Of a stretch of 7,941 bases of DNA, positions 5,303 through 7,941 are shown piece after piece (the first letter of the stretch is position 1; each line of letters starts with the position of its first letter). The position numbers and the translations under genes were made by a program. Origin of the DNA: Actinomycetota bacterium (GTDB lineage: Bacteria; Actinomycetota; Actinomycetes; Nanopelagicales; Nanopelagicaceae); NCBI GenBank assembly GCA_947381255.1, contig CANCUC010000032.1:1-7941 (forward strand). Reading direction: 5' to 3'. The notes under the pieces were generated by a model. The model had not been told where the DNA came from. It did not search any database and saw only the letters and a list, made by a program, of their open reading frames with translations.

Positions 5303-7941
5303 GCTGTTGCCTTCTCATCGTGCGTCATCAACCTTCTATTAAGAACTGCAGCTCTTCCAGCCTCTAGTCTGGCAATCGGAACTCGGTAAGGCGAGCATGA
5401 GACATAATCCAAGCCAAGTTGATGGAAGAAATGAATACTCGCCGGGTCTCCACCGTGTTCACCGCAGACGCCTAATTTGAGATGAGGTTTTACAGCTTTT
5501 ACTTCGTCATATGCAATGCGAAGCAGCAACCCAACTCCATCTTGATCAAGAGATTCAAATGGACTAAATGGGAGAAGTTCGAGATCCAAGTAGCGAGGAA
5601 GGAAACTATGCTCGACATCATCGCGGCTAAATGCCCAGGTTAATTGAGTTAAATCGTTGGTTCCAAAGGAGAAGAAGTCCGAGTAATCAGCCAGTTTTGC
5701 AGCGGTAATCGCTGCGCGTGGGGTCTCCAACATTGAGCCAATTGGGATCTCCAAGGTCGTATCCAGATCAACCATGAGTGACTTAATCTCCTCCTCCAAA
5801 ACACCGCGGAAGTAGAGAAGTTCACGCTGACTAGCGACCAGAGGAATCATGATTTCTGGCTTCACTTTGATCCCCGCGCGACGTAAATCGGCGGCAGCTC
5901 TTGTGATCGCCCGAACCTGCATGATGAATAGTTCTGGAATGAGTACACCGAGTCGTACTCCACGAAGGCCCATCATGGGGTTGGCCTCGTGGAGCCTGAT
6001 AACTGCGGCTAATAAAGCTTTCTCGTGCTCAGAAACCGGCTCGTGATTAGCCTCTTTCTTCGCAATGCTGAGAGAGAGTTCTGTCTTATCTGTTAAGAAT
6101 TCGTGGAGAGGCGGATCCAACAAGCGAACGGTTACTGGGAGCCCTTCCATCGCCATATAGATTCCGAGGAAATCTTGATACTGCAACTCCTCCATCTCTT
6201 TCAGCACCTCAGTACGAACTTCAGGTGAGTCAGAGAGGATGAGTGTTTCAACAAGTGTGCGACGCTCACCTAAGAACATATGTTCTGTGCGCACCAATCC
6301 AACACCTTCTGCACCAAAGTTACGCGCTAACTGACAATCAGCGGCGGTATCGGCGTTGGCACGTACATCGAGAGTTCTGACAATATCTGCGCGCGTTAGG
6401 AATCGTTCTATGGCGCGAATAAGTGGAGTAAATTTCTGAGGAGAGACCGAATTCTGCAGGTACTGACTTACGGTTGACTCCACTACGCGCATCTCTCCTA
6501 GATAGATTGCACCCGTTGCGCCATCAATAGAGATGAGATCTCCAGCTTTAACGGTGTGGCCATTAGTCGTGAATTCACCAGCGGCAACATTGACTTTGAT
6601 CTCTTCAGCGCCGCAAATCGCAACTCGTCCCATACCGCGAGCAACCACCGCGGCGTGAGAAGTCTTTCCACCGCGAGAGGTCAGAATGCCTTGTGCTGCA
6701 ACCATGCCAGGTAGATCTTCTGGAGAGGTCTCGTTGCGAACCAGAATGACACGCTTTCCGGACATCGCTTCATCCACCGCACTCTTTGAATCAAAGACCA
6801 CATGTCCTACTGCTGCTCCTGGAGATGCCGGGATACCAGTTGCAATACGCTCATTGGAGGCACTGAGATCAAATTGTGGGAACATCAAATTCATCAATTG
6901 CTCACCAGTGACGCGAAGGAGCGCTTCATCAATCGAGATGAGCCCTTCATCTACAAGTGTGCTCGCAATTCGAAATGCGGCTTCGGCGGTGCGCTTGCCA
7001 ACGCGAGTCTGCAAAATCCATAGCTTCCCAGATTCGATTGTGAATTCGATGTCGCACATATCGCGATAGTGATTCTCGAGTTTGCTCATGATGGATTTCA
7101 ACTCGGCGTAGGCAGCGGGCTGAATATTTGCGAGATCTTGGAGAGTTAGAGTGTTGCGAATTCCAGAGACAACATCTTCGCCTTGAGCGCATTCGAGATA
7201 ATCACCATAGTCACCACTCTCACCGGTAGATGGGTTTCTGGTGAAGCAAACTCCAGTACCAGAATCTTCGCCGATATTTCCAAAGACCATCATCTGCACG
7301 TTAACTGCGGTGCCTAAAGTGGCCGGAATACGCTCACGGCGGCGGTAAAGGGTGGCCCGCTCTGAGTTCCATGAGCTAAATACAGCTTCCACGGTACGTA
7401 GAAGTTGGGATTTAGCATCCATCGGGAAGGTGCGGGAGGTGTGGGATTCCACAACTTCAATGAATTGATAGGAGAGTTCTTCAATCTGCTCCGCACTTAA
7501 ATCGAGAGCTGAATTCAGGTGAGCGGCTGCAAGGTATTCGTGGCGTACCTCTTCAAAGATTTGAGCAGGTACTCCACAAACGATACGTCCATACATCTCA
7601 ACAAAGCGCCTAAAGGAATCCCAGGCAAATTTTGGATCCTTGGATTTTGCCGCAAGTGCCTTCGCAACTTCAGGTGAGATACCGACATTAAGAACTGTCT
7701 CCATCATTCCGGGCATTGAGAACTTTGCTCCTGAACGAACTGAGACCAGAAGCGGATTCTTTATATCTCCGAAGCGACGACCAGTGCGATTCTCTAATTT
7801 GGCTACAGCGAATTCAATATCGCTCTCTAATTGTTCAGAGAGACTCTTGCGCTCCAAGAAGTCACGGCAGGCGGCAGTGGTGATTGTGAACCCATCTGGT
7901 ACTGGAATACCAAGGGAGATCATCTCCGAAAGGTTTGCGCC
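5299..7941 (-). CDS. ppdK: Pyruvate, phosphate dikinase, N-terminus cut by window
   Basis: The enzyme interconverts pyruvate + ATP + phosphate and phosphoenolpyruvate + AMP + diphosphate. The frame is open to the window edge: 7924-7941 encodes GANLSE, matching the family's GGKGANLAEM motif, so the first roughly 25 residues lie outside and the Met at 7923 is internal. Counting from that Met, the ATP-grasp part holds SVRSGAKFSMPGMMETVLN at 61-79 and ends at WILQTRVGKRTA (302-313). The swivelling phosphohistidine domain has GGKTSHAAVVARG at 418-430 with His423 as phosphocarrier and Thr421 as the residue controlled by the regulatory kinase in other species. The C-terminal barrel has RTEHMF at 545-550, GSMLETPRA at 729-737, FGTNDLTQ at 753-760 and GVCGEHGGDP at 818-827 with catalytic Cys820. 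This separates it from PEP synthase and PTS enzyme I. No frameshift is seen. It is the first visible gene of the cluster; any promoter is outside. Confidence 0.97.
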   Translation of the reverse strand, partial: GANLSEMISLGIPVPDGFTITTAACRDFLERKSLSEQLESDIEFAVAKLENRTGRRFGDIKNPLLVSVRSGAKFSMPGMMETVLNVGISPEVAKALAAKSKDPKFAWDSFRRFVEMYGRIVCGVPAQIFEEVRHEYLAAAHLNSALDLSAEQIEELSYQFIEVVESHTSRTFPMDAKSQLLRTVEAVFSSWNSERATLYRRRERIPATLGTAVNVQMMVFGNIGEDSGTGVCFTRNPSTGESGDYGDYLECAQGEDVVSGIRNTLTLQDLANIQPAAYAELKSIMSKLENHYRDMCDIEFTIESGKLWILQTRVGKRTAEAAFRIASTLVDEGLISIDEALLRVTGEQLMNLMFPQFDLSASNERIATGIPASPGAAVGHVVFDSKSAVDEAMSGKRVILVRNETSPEDLPGMVAAQGILTSRGGKTSHAAVVARGMGRVAICGAEEIKVNVAAGEFTTNGHTVKAGDLISIDGATGAIYLGEMRVVESTVSQYLQNSVSPQKFTPLIRAIERFLTRADIVRTLDVRANADTAADCQLARNFGAEGVGLVRTEHMFLGERRTLVETLILSDSPEVRTEVLKEMEELQYQDFLGIYMAMEGLPVTVRLLDPPLHEFLTDKTELSLSIAKKEANHEPVSEHEKALLAAVIRLHEANPMMGLRGVRLGVLIPELFIMQVRAITRAAADLRRAGIKVKPEIMIPLVASQRELLYFRGVLEEEIKSLMVDLDTTLEIPIGSMLETPRAAITAAKLADYSDFFSFGTNDLTQLTWAFSRDDVEHSFLPRYLDLELLPFSPFESLDQDGVGLLLRIAYDEVKAVKPHLKLGVCGEHGGDPASIHFFHQLGLDYVSCSPYRVPIARLEAGRAAVLNRRLMTHDEKATA

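Overview
The window is one densely packed gene cluster. All eight recognisable genes lie on the minus strand, so transcription runs from high to low coordinates, with gaps of at most 14 nt and three 4-nt ATGA overlaps. The order of transcription is: pyruvate phosphate dikinase (5' end outside the window), an aldo/keto reductase of the L-fucose dehydrogenase type, a hormone-sensitive-lipase-type esterase, an ABC-type solute-binding-fold protein without signal peptide, a MaoC-like hotdog hydratase, an RraA-like aldolase/decarboxylase, a COG3618 amidohydrolase (sugar lactonase type), and an L-rhamnose/L-fucose mutarotase (3' end outside the window). There are no RNA genes, mobile elements, CRISPR arrays, promoters or convincing terminators. 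No stretch over 300 bases lacks a gene.

Three of the genes fit successive steps of the non-phosphorylating (oxidative) degradation of a 6-deoxy sugar such as L-fucose. The mutarotase interconverts anomers, the aldo/keto reductase oxidises the pyranose to the lactone, and the amidohydrolase opens the lactone to the aldonate. The dehydratase and later steps are not in the window. The RraA-like protein could be a pyruvate-releasing aldolase or a decarboxylase. The dikinase, which converts pyruvate to phosphoenolpyruvate or the reverse, would connect that pyruvate to central metabolism. The esterase could remove acyl groups or act as a second lactonase. This pathway reading is inference from gene families and context. 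The MaoC-like protein and the signal-less solute-binding protein do not fit the textbook pathway and are the most interesting part of the window.

The organism is a bacterium. Near-zero spacing, strong coding bias on one strand, moderate G+C by eye and the general protein style suggest a streamlined planktonic actinobacterium (for example the freshwater acI/Nanopelagicales group). No marker gene here settles this, so the assignment is tentative.
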